Of a DNA stretch of 64,000 bases, positions 23,224-35,424 are shown one piece after another. A model generated the notes under the pieces. The model worked only from the letters and a program-made list of their open reading frames with translations. It did not search any database and was not told the DNA's origin. Position 1 is the first letter of the stretch. Every line of letters begins with the position of its first letter. The position numbers and the translations under genes are program-made. Source of the DNA: Anticarsia gemmatalis (Eukaryota; Arthropoda; Insecta; Lepidoptera; Erebidae); the NCBI RefSeq assembly GCF_050436995.1, contig NC_134758.1:558001-622000 (forward strand), given 5' to 3'.

Positions 23224-25093
23224 ATGACTGTTACGCGGGTGGCGGAGTCCCGCACGGAATTTAAATTAAAAAGCTTGCCTGAGGATGCTATATCCAGCGT
23301 CAAATTTGCTCCAAAATCTAATCAATTTCTGTTGGTATCGTCCTGGGACTGTTCTGTTAGACTGTACGACGTGACATCGAACACGGAGCGTCATAAATAC
23401 AGTCATGAACTCCCCGTTCTGGATGTCTGCTTCAGGGTAAGAATTCATTTGTTTTTGCAGACTCTAGTGTTGTAAACACCACATTATTGCCTTGAAAAGC
23501 TGGGGGCACATAGTCTATGTCATATAACGACCTTAAGGTTTTAGCAGAGCCTTTTTGAGCTCTATTGTTCCTGTAATAGAGAAGTCTTTCACATACATTC
23601 ATCACACTTGTAATAACTTTTCAGGATGCAGTCCATTCATACAGCGGTGGTTTGGACCAGATGCTCAAGATGTATGACCTGAATGCGAGTGCAGAGACGG
23701 TACTCGGGGAGCATAAAGGTGCTATCAGATGTGTTGAGTTTGCCACTGAGGTGAATGCGGTGCTCACTGGCAGTTGGGATGGCACTGTTAAGATGTGGGA
23801 TAGCAGAGTACCTAACTGTGTTGGTACTTATAACCAAGGAAATGAAAGGGTAAGAATATTTTATAATCATTATCAAGTTACTACTGTAGTATTAAAACAC
23901 ATAAAATGATTTCCACAGTGATGATGGTGATGCAAATAAGTAACCAAATACACTATTCAGTAGATTCTTGTGAGCATTAAGTTATGTAAACAGTCTCAAT
24001 ACTAAGTGTTTGAAAATCAATTATTGGTATTTCCAACCTAACTTGATTTAGAGCCGAAAGCACTTTTATACTAAACAAAAACCTACTAAAGATGTCATTA
24101 GGCAAATGTACTATTTTCTTACTCCTAAAATGATTGTTTCTATTTCCAGGTTTACACGATGAGCATAGTTGGCGAGAAGTTTGTAGTAGGCACCTCTGGC
24201 CGCAAGATCTTTGTATGGGATGTTAGAAACATGGGTCACGTGAACCAAAGACGTGAATCATCATTAAAGTACCAGACGAGATGCATCCGAGTGTTCCCTA
24301 ATAAACAGGGATATGTGCTCAGTTCTATTGAAGGCAGAGTGGCTGTCGAGTACTTGGATAGTAACCCTGAAGTTCAAAAGAAAAAGTATGCGTTCAAGTG
24401 TCATAGGATAAAAGATGGAGGTATGTAAAGAACTTGCAAAATCGAAAACTCATTAGCGTTAGTTGAATTAAGTGTAAATATAGTTTTTCTTTTTAAAAAT
24501 GGTATACAGTTTATGAGATGAAAATGAAAGTAAGAAACTAATCTTGTAATAACTAAAGGTTTGCCCAGGAGATAATTGACTGCCATAGTCAGGGTGAGGT
24601 AAACAAGTCAAAATAATCTTTGATCAATCTCTCTATACTGTAGATCTTGGTCATTGGAACATAATAAATCATCATCCGTCCCTATTATTGATTCTGGTTT
24701 CAAGTAGCTCTTATTAGCTGGTAGACACTCTAACAAACTACTCAGTCTGTCAACTTATTGTCTACTGCTTTCTAACTCGGTACATTATTTTTTCGACTTC
24801 CAGGCCTAGAAAAGATCTACCCAGTGAACGCAATAAGTTTCCACTCAGTCTACAACACATTCGCGACAGGCGGCTCCGACGGCTACGTCAACATTTGGGA
24901 CGGATTCAACAAGAAACGTCTCTGTCAATTCCATCGATACAACACTGCGGTTTCATCTCTTAGCTTCTCTCACGACGGATCAGCTCTAGCGATTGCTTGC
25001 TCGCAGCTCGATGAGACACAGATTGAAGACCCGAAACCTGAAGACACGATTTACATTAGATACGTAACGGACCAAGAAACGAAACCTAAATGA
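23224..25093 (+). CDS. BUB3: Mitotic checkpoint protein Bub3
   Basis: Four exons (23224-23436, 23625-23849, 24150-24420, 24804-25093) give 332 residues, the usual length. Bub3 is a WD40 propeller that binds phosphorylated MELT repeats of the kinetochore protein KNL1. It brings Bub1 and BubR1 there for the spindle assembly checkpoint. The start is MTVTRVAESRTEFKL. Family phrases include LLVSSWDCSVRLYD, RCVEFATEVNAVLTGSWDG, VWDVRNMGHVNQRRESSLKY and TRCIRVFPNKQGYVLSSIEG. They also include VAVEYLDSNPEVQKKKYAFK and NTFATGGSDGYVNIWD. The ending is VTDQETKPK. All introns are short and canonical. It is the last recognisable protein gene before a gene-poor region of nearly 39 kb. Confidence 0.96.
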
Positions 25094-26590
25094 GAAGTGG
25101 ACTTAACACAGTAGTTCTGTTAACGTAATGGCTCTTAGGAAAGTATTGTTCAGGGCGTAGTTAGTCTCCATGTTAAATAGTAGGTTATGACAGATTTCAT
25201 ATTGATATCGTCATTGATTCGTGTGGTAATTTGGCGCTAGAAATGCATTTGTATGCACTTTTTTATTTAGTAGCATGTTAGGTACTGAAGTGTGAAAATA
25301 AGTTGTTTGTGTGCTTAGTTACTTGCATTGTGTCGTCTATAAAAAGTTATTTACTGAATCGAAATTTTAGAACTACTTATTATTAACACTAGAGAATTGA
25401 TGAAATTTTGAATATTTGATGGTTAGGGACATTGATTCAGAGTTATGCAAGCTAATGTGTGTCCCTCAAGTGCCAACTGTGGTTATGCTAGTGCAATATT
25501 AGCTGTTAAAGTTTTATCAATTTTGCATACATTTGGGCGCACATAAATTATGCAGCAAGCATGAACTTGCAGTTATAACCAATGGGCTGTTCGATGCATC
25601 ATTTTCAATTTTTAGCCCCTTCTTACACCGCGCAACCAAAATCTTCGACACACGACAGATATTGTCATTACGCGATATCCGCAAAAGTCAAATAGGTACA
25701 AAAAAGCGTTGTAATGCATGCTCAAGTCATTGTCTATTACGCGAGCATGCACTTTCACCTTGTTTTGCTTGACGTTTTGCTACAGGTTGCACCGACCGCG
25801 ATCGCAACCTGCCTTGCGACCTTATCGTAGATTATGCTATAAACATTCAATGTTAAAAATGTGTCTTAACCCAATCGAATTGACGCTTTAGCCTAAGATA
25901 ATAAACTTATGAGGATACTCATAAAATAGAAATAATAAGGTTTCACCTTAAATATTACACTCAAATATTCCGTGTCATTGAAAAATCTGCTCTAATTACG
26001 CCCGTTAGGTATAGGTAAATAAATTCAAATTGTAGTTAATATCTGAAGTCTATCGGAAAAAAAATCATCACAATGGATACTACACACTAAATCGAAGCAG
26101 TCTGTCTGCCTATTGCACAGTCAAAAATTATGATACGATATCGTAGAAAATTTTCTTTTCTCCACTAGATACTATCGTAACATTTTCGTATAAACATTGA
26201 CGTTTGAAATTGCTTGTCAAAAATTAGTTTCTTTAAAATACGCTAGGGGCGCTAATTAATGTTTTTAGTACAATTCCTTGATAACTACTTAAAGCTTACT
26301 TGATACTATGAGTGTCTGTCAACCCTCCGATGGCAGCAAATTTTAATAATAAAATTAATGTGCTTTCGCCCCTGTTAAAAAAAATTTATTTAATAAATAA
26401 CCTTTATCTCGTGTTTGTTAAATTAGCTCGTGTTGAGGAGTGTTTTGTGTTGTACATAGCAATATTATTGGACTGAGCCATGACTGACAGAACTGCTAGG
26501 TGTTATATGATCTTAGAGCCGCGAGGCTCTGTTAGAAGTAATTTTAGTTATAAGTCACCAATAAATGTAATTAAGTTTCATAAATCATAC
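25094..26590 (+). other. Probable BUB3 3' UTR
   Basis: No coding signal. Plausible polyadenylation signals on the plus strand are AATAAA at 25900-25905 and at 26560-26565. The second is followed by T-rich sequence and could end a long 3' UTR of about 1.5 kb. Confidence 0.45.
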
Positions 26591-26689
26591 TTTTTATTTT
26601 ATGCCCCGTAACATTTCTGCCCCATGTTAATAATAATGTCCTTGCCGATGCAGCTACGGTGCGGGAGGTCAGTTTCAATGAAGCTGGTC

Positions 26690-26850
26690 AACGGAAGGAC
26701 TTTATTTAAAGTGTCCAAGTGAGAGCACAATACACAGGTACACTCCAGTCCGTTACTTTACTTTGTGGCTCGACCCAGGGTTCGAACCCGAGACCTCTCG
26801 CACGGCGGTCGCATACACTACCGACCGCGTCACAGAGGCCACTCTGCCCC
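26690..26850 (-). repeat. tRNA-derived SINE
   Basis: Read on the minus strand, the head runs gtggcctctgtgacgcggtc to a B-box-like gggttcgaaccc (26778-26789). A tRNA-unrelated body follows. The A/B box layout and the extra body argue for a SINE and not a functional tRNA. The clover-leaf acceptor stem does not close. Confidence 0.6.
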
Positions 26851-28533
26851 ACGTTACATAGGGCTTACATGGTAAATGACGAAACGCGGGTGTATGGCGT
26901 GATATTGTGTATGTATGTATTTCTTGCCGTTCAATAGTACAATCAGAGACAAGTCCAAAAATATAAGATTTCCAACATATTGACCCATTTTGACGTTCTG
27001 TGCGGCTCTTTTTAGTGAGAAAACGTTGAATTTACATAAAAAAGTCGTTCAGCATTAAAAAGGAAATATTATCCCTAACATGCTGAACTTAACCCTTGAA
27101 CTACGCCCGGGCGGGGACCTAGTTCACTATATTTTATTAAAAATCAATTAATTAAAGTCACTACGCCTACTGATTGTATTATAGCAACACTTTCAAGAAA
27201 AATCTTCGTAGACCAGAAATCTTGTACAGCAATTTTCACAATGGGGATTGTTCATATTTTTCATTAAAAATTAATATATAATGTTTAGGAGCACTATTCC
27301 TCGAAATGGTTTTCGAATTACAGCATTTAAAAAAAAGTGAACAATCCCCATTCAAACCGAGTGTGTGTTTAAATTAACGTTATGTTCTTTGACTATTATT
27401 CACGTTTCATAAGAAGGTAAGGTACCTATGTAGATTATTCTTATTTTTGTTCTTAAATTTGGTCACATATCTGATAATTGTACGGGAGGATTTCCGGCCG
27501 TAAAATAGGTATTTTGCCCTTGGTTAAGAGGGAAACTTATAATTAGCGACTAACATAGGATTAGGTAGATACTGTGAATCACAAGTTGAGCCTTTGTATT
27601 CATAATAAAAGTAGGTATTTATCACAAAAGTAAGTGCTAAGGAATGTGCACGCCATATAAGTGCATATTAAAAGCATACTGCAATGCTTTGAATTAACAC
27701 ATTCGCGAATACACAACACGTGTGGGTCCGCTGTGTTTCGCAATTAAAATTTAAGAGCATGAATGCAGCTTTCTTATGAAAGAATACTAGCCTTTAAAAT
27801 TTACATAATAAGGTTTATTTTCCAGTATTTTCCGGGGTGATAAAGTTGGTAAGTATGAAAGCTTGGCCAGTCCAAATTGGCGCTCAAACAAAGCTAATGT
27901 TTGCGACCACCTAAAGGTTTCTTAGAAGATGTTATTATAAATGCTGGCTCTAAACGAGTGCTCGGTGTTTGTCGAACAACTTTACTGCAGCTGTAATTAT
28001 GTTCTAGTATTGTACGGACACTTGTTAATTGAGGAAGTATGGAACTAATGAGCCTCTAAGATCATGTGTTTGTACAAAACGTGGATTTCTTAAGGCAACA
28101 CACATTGTTAATATTAAACGATGGGTGTGACGTATTATTAGCTGGTACGGTTTATTGATTTACTAATTAGAAACTAGTGAAGAAACTGTTTAGATGATTT
28201 GTTGGTTGAAGGAACGGACTTGCCACTTGCCTATAGTCGTCAAGTCGAACGGTAAACATGTTCATTTTCAGTTTAAATTAAATTATATGATGGTATCCAT
28301 TGCTCGGTGAAATGTCATACCTTTTCAAGAAACTATTCCCATTTCCGCGTCAGGTCCGCCATTGACGAAACTAATAAAGTAGGTTCTAGCCGGGGTACCT
28401 AATTCTCACTTTTGTAGTTCCAGTGGCAAATTTCTGAAATAAAATAAATGTTGAATGTTACAGCTAATAATTTCGGTGTTCATAAAACGTCCAAATATTT
28501 ACACATAAATTGAAATAGGTTAAGTTAGGATAA
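26851..28533. other. Gene-free stretch
   Basis: AT-rich sequence with no coding signal. The one structure seen is the inverted repeat at 27240-27352. Confidence 0.5.
27240..27352. repeat. 15-bp inverted repeat pair
   Basis: Arms aatggggattgttca (27240-27254) and tgaacaatccccatt (27338-27352) are exact reverse complements separated by 83 bases. This is consistent with a small inverted-repeat element. Confidence 0.5.
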
Positions 28534-28740
28534 CGGCTTCCATGGTGCAGCGGTTAAGGTAGTCGCTACGCCACTATCATCGTCTCGGGAGGTCGTGGGT
28601 TCGATACCTTGTGCGATTATTAAATTTGTGCGATCCATAAATAGTTCGGGTCTGGTACTTTGTGTCCGTTGATTGTATGTTTGTAAAAGTCCCCGAGACA
28701 CAAGATATAGGATAGTACGGTCAGTTGTTCGGCGTTAGAT
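28534..28740 (+). repeat. tRNA-derived SINE with A and B boxes
   Basis: An A-box-like tggtgcagcggttaagg is followed by a B box within gtgggttcgatacc. The body reads gggtctggtactttgtgtcc and tgtatgtttgtaaaagtccc. The body recurs in reverse at 3940-4030 and 58352-58465, which shows a dispersed family. Confidence 0.72.
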
Positions 28741-28892
28741 TTAAGCTGAGTTGCGTTGTTCTTCGCAGTTCTGTTTAAGGACCGCTAAATTATTACCTAC
28801 GTTACATTTGCGATACGTATTTTCTGATAAAAGTTAAATAATTTAAATTAAATTAATGCAGTTGTTTCAGAGAAACCTCAAAGATTTCCAAG

Positions 28893-30010
28893 TAGTCCAT
28901 TGAAATGTTACAATTTGAGGGCCGAATATTGCATTTGTTAGAGGACGCAATTTTATTTTTGGAACATGTAGGGGGGGTCAATAGAAGCTTAACTTAAAGT
29001 TTGTGGGGTTGCCACTCTTGTCCCCCGGCCGCCATCTTGGAAAAGGGGGTGGAAACACTTTATTCGCTATATCTCAGAAACTATGCGTCTTGCAATAAAA
29101 CTGTAAAAGCATAATTTGTAGCAAATTATTTTTCCTACAAATATGTTGCATAACTTTTCGGCCTAAATTAACAATTAAAGAAGTTATAAGCAAAAATGTG
29201 TGGTTTTTTTTTACAAAAATTTTCATTCCGTGACCGGTCTACTTCGTAGCGCTGTTACTGAGTTTCTAATTAATGAAGTTGAAAAAAAATATAGGGATAA
29301 ATTTTCCTCGAAAAATACTCTACAAGATTGGTCTGAGGTATTTTTTTTTGTATTTAGACATATCAGCTTAGCCTTTTTTCCAAACTATGTTGGAGTCGGC
29401 TTCCAGTGTACTGCCTATCTGACCTCCACAACCCAGTTACCTAGGATATAAAACGATACCCTTCGTTAAGATTGGTTGTCAGACTTTCAAACTTCTGACT
29501 ACTGTTAACGACTGTCAAAGATCTTCGAAAATGACAGCCGGGACCCACAATTTAACGTGCCTTCCGAAACATAGAGGAACTCGATATGTGTAAGATGGTC
29601 ACCCATCCACAGAACAACCTCGGCAAGCGTGGCTTAACCTCAGAGATCGATCCGCGCGGCTGTCGTTAAAAAAAGTTATAGACTAATAAAGAAAATTGTT
29701 ATAAAAAAAATTGCACTTTTTTGCTTATAACTTCTTTAATTGTTAATTTGGGGCAAAAAGTTATTCGACATATTTGTAGGAAAAATAATTTGCTACAAAT
29801 TATGCTTTTGCAGTTTTATTGTAAGACGCATAGTTTCTGAGATATAGCGAAAAAAGTGTTTCCACCCCCTTTTCCGAGATGGCGGCCGGGGGACAAGAGT
29901 GGCAACCCCACAAACTTCAAGTTAAGCTTCTATTGACCCCCCTACATGTTCCAAAAACAAAATTGCGTCCTCTAACAAATGTAAAATTCATGTAACATTT
30001 CAATGGACTA
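28893..30010. mobile_element. Foldback element with about 300-bp inverted arms
   Basis: The left arm (28893 to about 29203) and right arm (about 29711 to 30010) are near-identical reverse complements over about 300 bases. Both begin tagtccattgaaatgttaca at the outer end. Differences are a few substitutions and a short block near the termini. The bases outside are AAG on both sides, a possible 3-bp target duplication. The terminal TA/TA leaves a TA duplication possible too. The arms include gtggggttgccactcttgtc and a gcataatttgtagcaaat block. The interior holds about 140 bp of unique sequence and a nested 5S-type SINE. There is no transposase frame. Confidence 0.75.
29345..29668 (-). repeat. 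5S rRNA-derived SINE nested in the foldback element
   Basis: Read on the minus strand, the head contains ctctgaggttaagccacg and gtggatgggtgacc. These correspond to the internal promoter boxes of 5S rRNA (ttaagc and ggatgggtgacc). The body, gtttcggaaggcacgttaaa to gtcccggctgtcattttcg, and the tail ending in a gactccaacatagtt-type segment are of a family I know as abundant in Lepidoptera. It lies inside the loop of the foldback element, so it inserted later. Confidence 0.72.
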
Positions 30011-33000
30011 AAGATCAAAAATTGTCAATGAATTTAAAGTTGAATTAATTCAGCTTCTATTTTTAAAAAAACTGAACACCTGTGTCAGTGTTGACTACTG
30101 GCTGGACAACAATTTGTCATCTTTATCATAAAAAAATAAAAGCACCGCCATATTGGCTTTTATCGTTCAGGAACTAATATGTTGATACGATAACGATTTG
30201 GTTGGTTATTGGTGATTTGATGGTGTAATGGGACAGCCGCGCCCATTCGCGCGAAAACATTACGGTACTGTGATTTATTCCACTTTATTTATCTGCGTCG
30301 AGGTCAGGCACCGGTGGCATCAGTCCATCCGATAGAACTAGAATGTAACTTTACATGCCATGCACAACATGGGAAGCGTGTACTTTATATGATTTGAAAA
30401 CGATGAACAATATTATAAGTAAATGATAATTATGTATTTATTTAATTTAAAGGTAGGTATATTGTCTCTAAATACTTCAATGCTGTGACTAACTACGTGT
30501 TTACCTACATAATTATAGGGACTTGCCGATTTACGTCTACTTTTTTCAGTATGTTTCTAACTTTATTTTCTTCAATATAAAATGAAATAAAAAATACAGT
30601 TTTCAGATGCTTTGATTTATATGAAACAGTGAAACTGCCAAATTTCTCAAGAAAACAAGGTATTTACAGCGGCATGTATAAAATTTTGTATACGTGGTGA
30701 AGTTACGTGGTAGGGTAACCACATGCGTGGGCGGGCGACCTGTGACTCCGTTGAAGATGGGCGAGGCTCAGCCGCTCTGTATCTAGTACATAGTACCACA
30801 GATAAAATATTTTTTATTGTCGTTACTACGAACTGGTGATGCGTCAATGTTACTAAAGAGGTATTTTAATTTTTTTTTTCGTGGGACATACTTTTTACCT
30901 ATGTAATCGAAGCCTTTCAGGTAGGTTGTAGGTATGATATAATATGTTTTTTTTTGTTTAGGAATAAAGGAATTTTAAAGAACACATTAGGATTTGTTTC
31001 CTGAAAATAATAGTACCTACACTTTAAAGATGATCAATCCTGAAGTGTGGGATAAAACTGTTACCTACTTTTTACCTTCCTAAAAATTTCAGCGGTTTTT
31101 ATATCTACTCGTATCTTGAAGACATTTCCTTTTCATTTGAGTTATTATTTGATAATTTTTGTTCTATAAAACGTGAAGGAATGGAAAAGTAAACATGCAG
31201 AGCGATTCTATTTATTCCTGTTGAAAAATTATATACCAGTACTTGATCGTTCGTTGATCTCTCAGTACTACAGGACATTCTCACAATTACAAGCGAGACT
31301 GCTTAATTATTTCACCTCCCACACATTGAGTTTATCACATAATATAAGTGTTAGCGCTATTTTAATGAAGATAAACTAATACACTCATACATTTATAAGC
31401 TTAATGGTTTTCAATTAACGGGTAACTTTGTGACCGCAGTAGTCGAGTGGCGAGAATGCAATAATAATATGTAAACATAGTAAATGCTGTACTATCTAAC
31501 GGATATTATTCTAATGATAACATTAAGATACTCGATGTATGAGGCGTAAAGGTTATGGGAGGATGTAGCGCGAAAATGGCGCGAAACGTCCGTCACAGGA
31601 ATGCGTGTCTATGGTTACGTAAAGTAGGTTTTATTGGATGTGGATGCTGTTAATTGGCTTTTCAGGAATATCTTAAAGATAAGTTGCTCTCTAATCACTT
31701 AGAGAACAAGCAATATTTCATGTTTATATACATAATGAACAAGTTAACATTTGATTCATTTATGAATATTTGAAAGGCTACATTTTTCTTGTGTTGATAA
31801 GTGTAAAACTGCAGGTACCGAAACTATTTTTACGTGTAAGCGTTTGCCTTTAGAAACCTGTCCTTAAAACCATAAGAATGAATTTTATTCGCCTTTAACC
31901 GTAAGATACAATTACTTACACAATAATTTTCATTTTATACGAAGGATATTCTGAAAAATTATGCAAACTTTATCATAGTTCGCATAAGTATGTTTAATAA
32001 GGGTTAGCTCTTCGTAATCTGATGCAAGTGATGTGGTATCTGACCTCTATGGCCTGTGAATACGAATACCGGTAATGTACGGTTAATACACGCATTTATA
32101 AGATTAGCTTGTAATGAAGCGGAAGTAAATAGATTAGTCTTTGTCATCTTGTCTTAGGTAAAGGCTTATCTTGAAACTTTCGAACTGAATTTGCTTATTA
32201 ATTTATGACAAAAACCTAAGTCAAATCTTTCTATTTTTTTTAAACTTATTGCCTATTGCCTACACATCACAATCGTCACGAGTTTTTCATAAAACTAGTT
32301 TAAACATTTATGTTCAGTCTCATTTTTTTAAAAATATGCACGTAAATAATTTGTCAATTAGGTAGTTACCTACCTCCCTACCTATCCTTACGCCAAACCA
32401 AGAACAAGACAATTCTCGTTCAGCCAAATAAGCCATTGCTCTGTAAAATATTTTCAAAATTTACTGTTAGTATGTGCGAGAAAAAGTTGTATACATAAAA
32501 CCCTCTAGGGCTTAATCGTGTGTCCGATTTCGCAACTAAAACCACTTGAATCTAAGTCTCTTGAAAATTAAAAAAGTGCTTGTCGGTATCAATGAGTACA
32601 AATTATAATAATTCTTTGTACAAACACGTTTACACGTACGTTCCTACCGCACTGAGAGCTCTTGAGGCTGACTGAATATTATTGTAACATCATAAATTAT
32701 CTCACAGCCAGAGACACTGTAGAGTAGAGACAAAAACAACAATGGCTCATAACTCGAGTGACTTGGGTGTCTATGGTTTGAGGTGAACTGTAGATAAGTG
32801 AAGGTAACTTTAGTTGGTGATTTTTATGTGTTTTTCTCACTTGAAACTGAAGAAAGATGAAATAATTCCTGCTCTTATGGAACAGGTAAGATGTAGTCAC
32901 GTATTACGCATTTTAGTTGTTATCTATAGATATAAATAAACATGAAACAGAAATGTAGGTAGGTACTCGTGCGCTTAATTTTTGAACAACTACCATATTG

Positions 33001-33962
33001 GATAATTCTATATTTAACTCAAATATAATTATCATGGCAAGGTTTGAATATGATAGATGGATCAACATTCCCCTGGGAATGGAATCGACGGGATAACATT
33101 TTACTAAAAACGCTGGCGTAGTTTGGCCGGCCCGGGGTAGTTTGAAATAAGAACAGCGAATTGCCTTTAATTAACCCTGGCTACTAAGGTTACAAACATA
33201 ATAATATAATAATTACATCCCATATCGATCTCGCATAATGTATCTTTGTATCGTTTTATTCTGGAGACTATCCCATACACAAATTCGCAAAATCATAGTT
33301 TTCTCTTCATAGTAGAAATCTTTTAAAATACTCAAGTAGTAGGTACCTACGTATTTTATTAGATTGGTTTAGGTTAGTTCTAAGGTTGAGTATGAGTTAT
33401 TTACCAGTTTATAGTATTTATAGCTTTGAGATATTTATTATGTGAATGGTACATCTTTGGTATTTATTTAATTATCTCGTAAACCGTTTAAAATTATCGT
33501 TCGTTAATAGTTCTAGTCTCGAGAATTATGTGTATCTAGGAATATTCCTAATAATATAATATATCTTCTTGAATAATCACATAGTTGATATAATGCACAT
33601 AATAATAATGTACCAAATACCAATGTAACAAATAATGTATATTCGATATTACTTGAATTCCACATATTCTCAAGTTATAATATCCGTAGGGATGTGTCTT
33701 AAAGGTACAACGGTACAACGTTGTTTTAAACTTTATAGGTATTCGTTGATCATAACCGAAATCACGTGCAAGATAATCATTTTATAGCAAACGAAGTTAT
33801 ATATTGGTTTGAAATGTTAGTTAGAATCTACGTAGGATTATATTTAGAAAAAGATTGTAAAGCCAATTTCTATATCTTTAATACATTCCTACTATAGTCA
33901 AACTGATGGTTATACGCTAAAGCTCAGTCGAGTCCAGTCATCGCGTCTGGGAATCGCACTTA
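30011..33962. other. Gene-free stretch
   Basis: AT-rich sequence. A GC-richer patch at about 30690-30790 (gcgtgggcgggcgacc) stands out but shows no coding signal on either strand. I see nothing else supportable. Confidence 0.45.
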
Positions 33963-34054
33963 TTACTTGGTCAGGTACTTGTCGATCTCGAAACACAAGC
34001 CGCCGTCGAATCGGCCAGTCGTCCGGCTTTCCATCGAGAGTACCCTCGCCACCA
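33963..34054 (-). other. Exon-like fragment with GC-rich third positions
   Basis: On the minus strand an acceptor-like atattcag is followed by an open frame of 29 codons. The frame reads from VVARVLSMESRTTG through RFDGGLCFEIDKYLTK to a TAA at 33963-33965. Third positions are about 80% G or C, against about 45% at second positions, in an AT-rich region. This is typical of coding sequence. The opposite strand shares the same wobble column and is also open, so strand is not settled. I do not recognise the peptide and found no matching upstream exon. It may be the last exon of a long-intron gene, or a decayed fragment. Confidence 0.33.
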
Positions 34055-35380
34055 CTGAATATCTAATGAACACTACACAGAACAAATATCATAACAATTG
34101 TTTTATACGAGAACACTTTCACGTGTGGGCGAATGTAAACAGGAAATTTAATGTGATTGCGAAAGTATTGCTTTTTAATTTTAAGTGATGATTATTTTGG
34201 ATTAACATCCTGAGCTTTGTATTTCGTTAGTAATTATATTCTAGACTACGAGATTAACGTGAACACGCATGTTGCCTTAGAATGCCTGACGTTTCAGTGA
34301 AGGTTTCACTCGCCCACGAAACTCATAGTCAATGGTCGTAGCAGCTTGGAATTTTTTAATGTTACTTTTGGGCCTCGCTTACAGGACAACTGAAGTGAAA
34401 AGGAATCTTATATCAAAAGAATAGTTTAAAACCGGTTTAGTAGTGTCCGGGGTTTTACTATAAATATAAACATGTTCGGATAAAGTTTTCTTTACAAAAC
34501 AAGTCGTACTTGTACCAATTGCTTCCACATAATCTTACAATAACAGCGCGTGAAGTTGCCACTCGCTTCCATTCATCCACAATCGACTAACTATAACAAT
34601 AAATTACTAAACGTCACAGATACTAAATAATATTTTCCGTTGTGCCCTCACAATAAAGCACTTTCTCACGTCCAATGACAAATAGCGAGAGAATTAATAC
34701 AGAGTTGCGTTTGTATGAATAAATCAAATGTTGAGCACTCCACTGCAGGTTGTTCTGACCACATCATACACTCATACAACTAACTGAAAGAATAACGTTC
34801 TTATTGCGATGCAATAAAGACTAATTTGTATTTTTTCAGCGATATATTTATATCAAATCTGGAGTGTTACAAACTACGTTACATTCACGACTGTAAAAAG
34901 CCCTATTCCTTATGTCATAAGGTTGATATTCCGTTGTATTTGTGTAGGTAATTATTTCATAGTGTTAAATATACGGTTTCGTTGGAGGATGTTATTGGTC
35001 AGTGTCTTCGGCTGTTAGGGATGGGAGCTTACAGCTCGGGTGATTTACTTAAGAACTTCGCGCGATCACGTTATATTTTAAGGTTTTAATGTAAAAATGC
35101 TGTTCAATTTGTTTTTTTGATGTCATACATTACTTTTTGAGGCAACGATTAATTTCGGGGTAAAGTGTATGTATGCTGTTTAAAGATTGCCAAGCATGAG
35201 TAATGTTTTGCGATGCAAACCAGATTTGATCATACAGCATTTAATTTAATTTAATAAACATGGTAATTTAAACTTTGCTATGTACTAGTAGTAAACCGAT
35301 TACCGCAAGTTGTTATACCTACTAAAACTATACTAGAATATTCTCTATAACAATTTTCAAATTTTCCTATTTCTTTTCAG
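34055..35380. other. Gene-free stretch
   Basis: AT-rich with no repeat or coding signal recognised. Confidence 0.4.
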
Positions 35381-35424
35381 TTTAAACCAGATCTGACGCG
35401 CGAGGTGCCCGAAAATGTACCAAC
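35381..35424 (+). other. Exon-like 44-nt segment
   Basis: A strong pyrimidine tract and acceptor (tatttcttttcag) is followed by 44 GC-richer bases and a consensus donor (gtaagt at 35425). Frame 1 is open (FKPDLTREVPENVP). An ATG near the 3' end (ATG TAC CAA C) could make it a first coding exon. No partner exon was identified, so it may belong to a noncoding RNA or be chance. Confidence 0.3.

Noticed and set aside
26690..26850. A functional tRNA gene
   Set aside because: There is a perfect B-box-like word, but the acceptor stem does not pair and an unrelated body follows; a SINE explains it.
29200..29451. A frame inside the foldback element as a transposase remnant
   Set aside because: The frame (SVTGLLRSAVTEFLI...) is short, crosses into the nested SINE and shows no catalytic motif.
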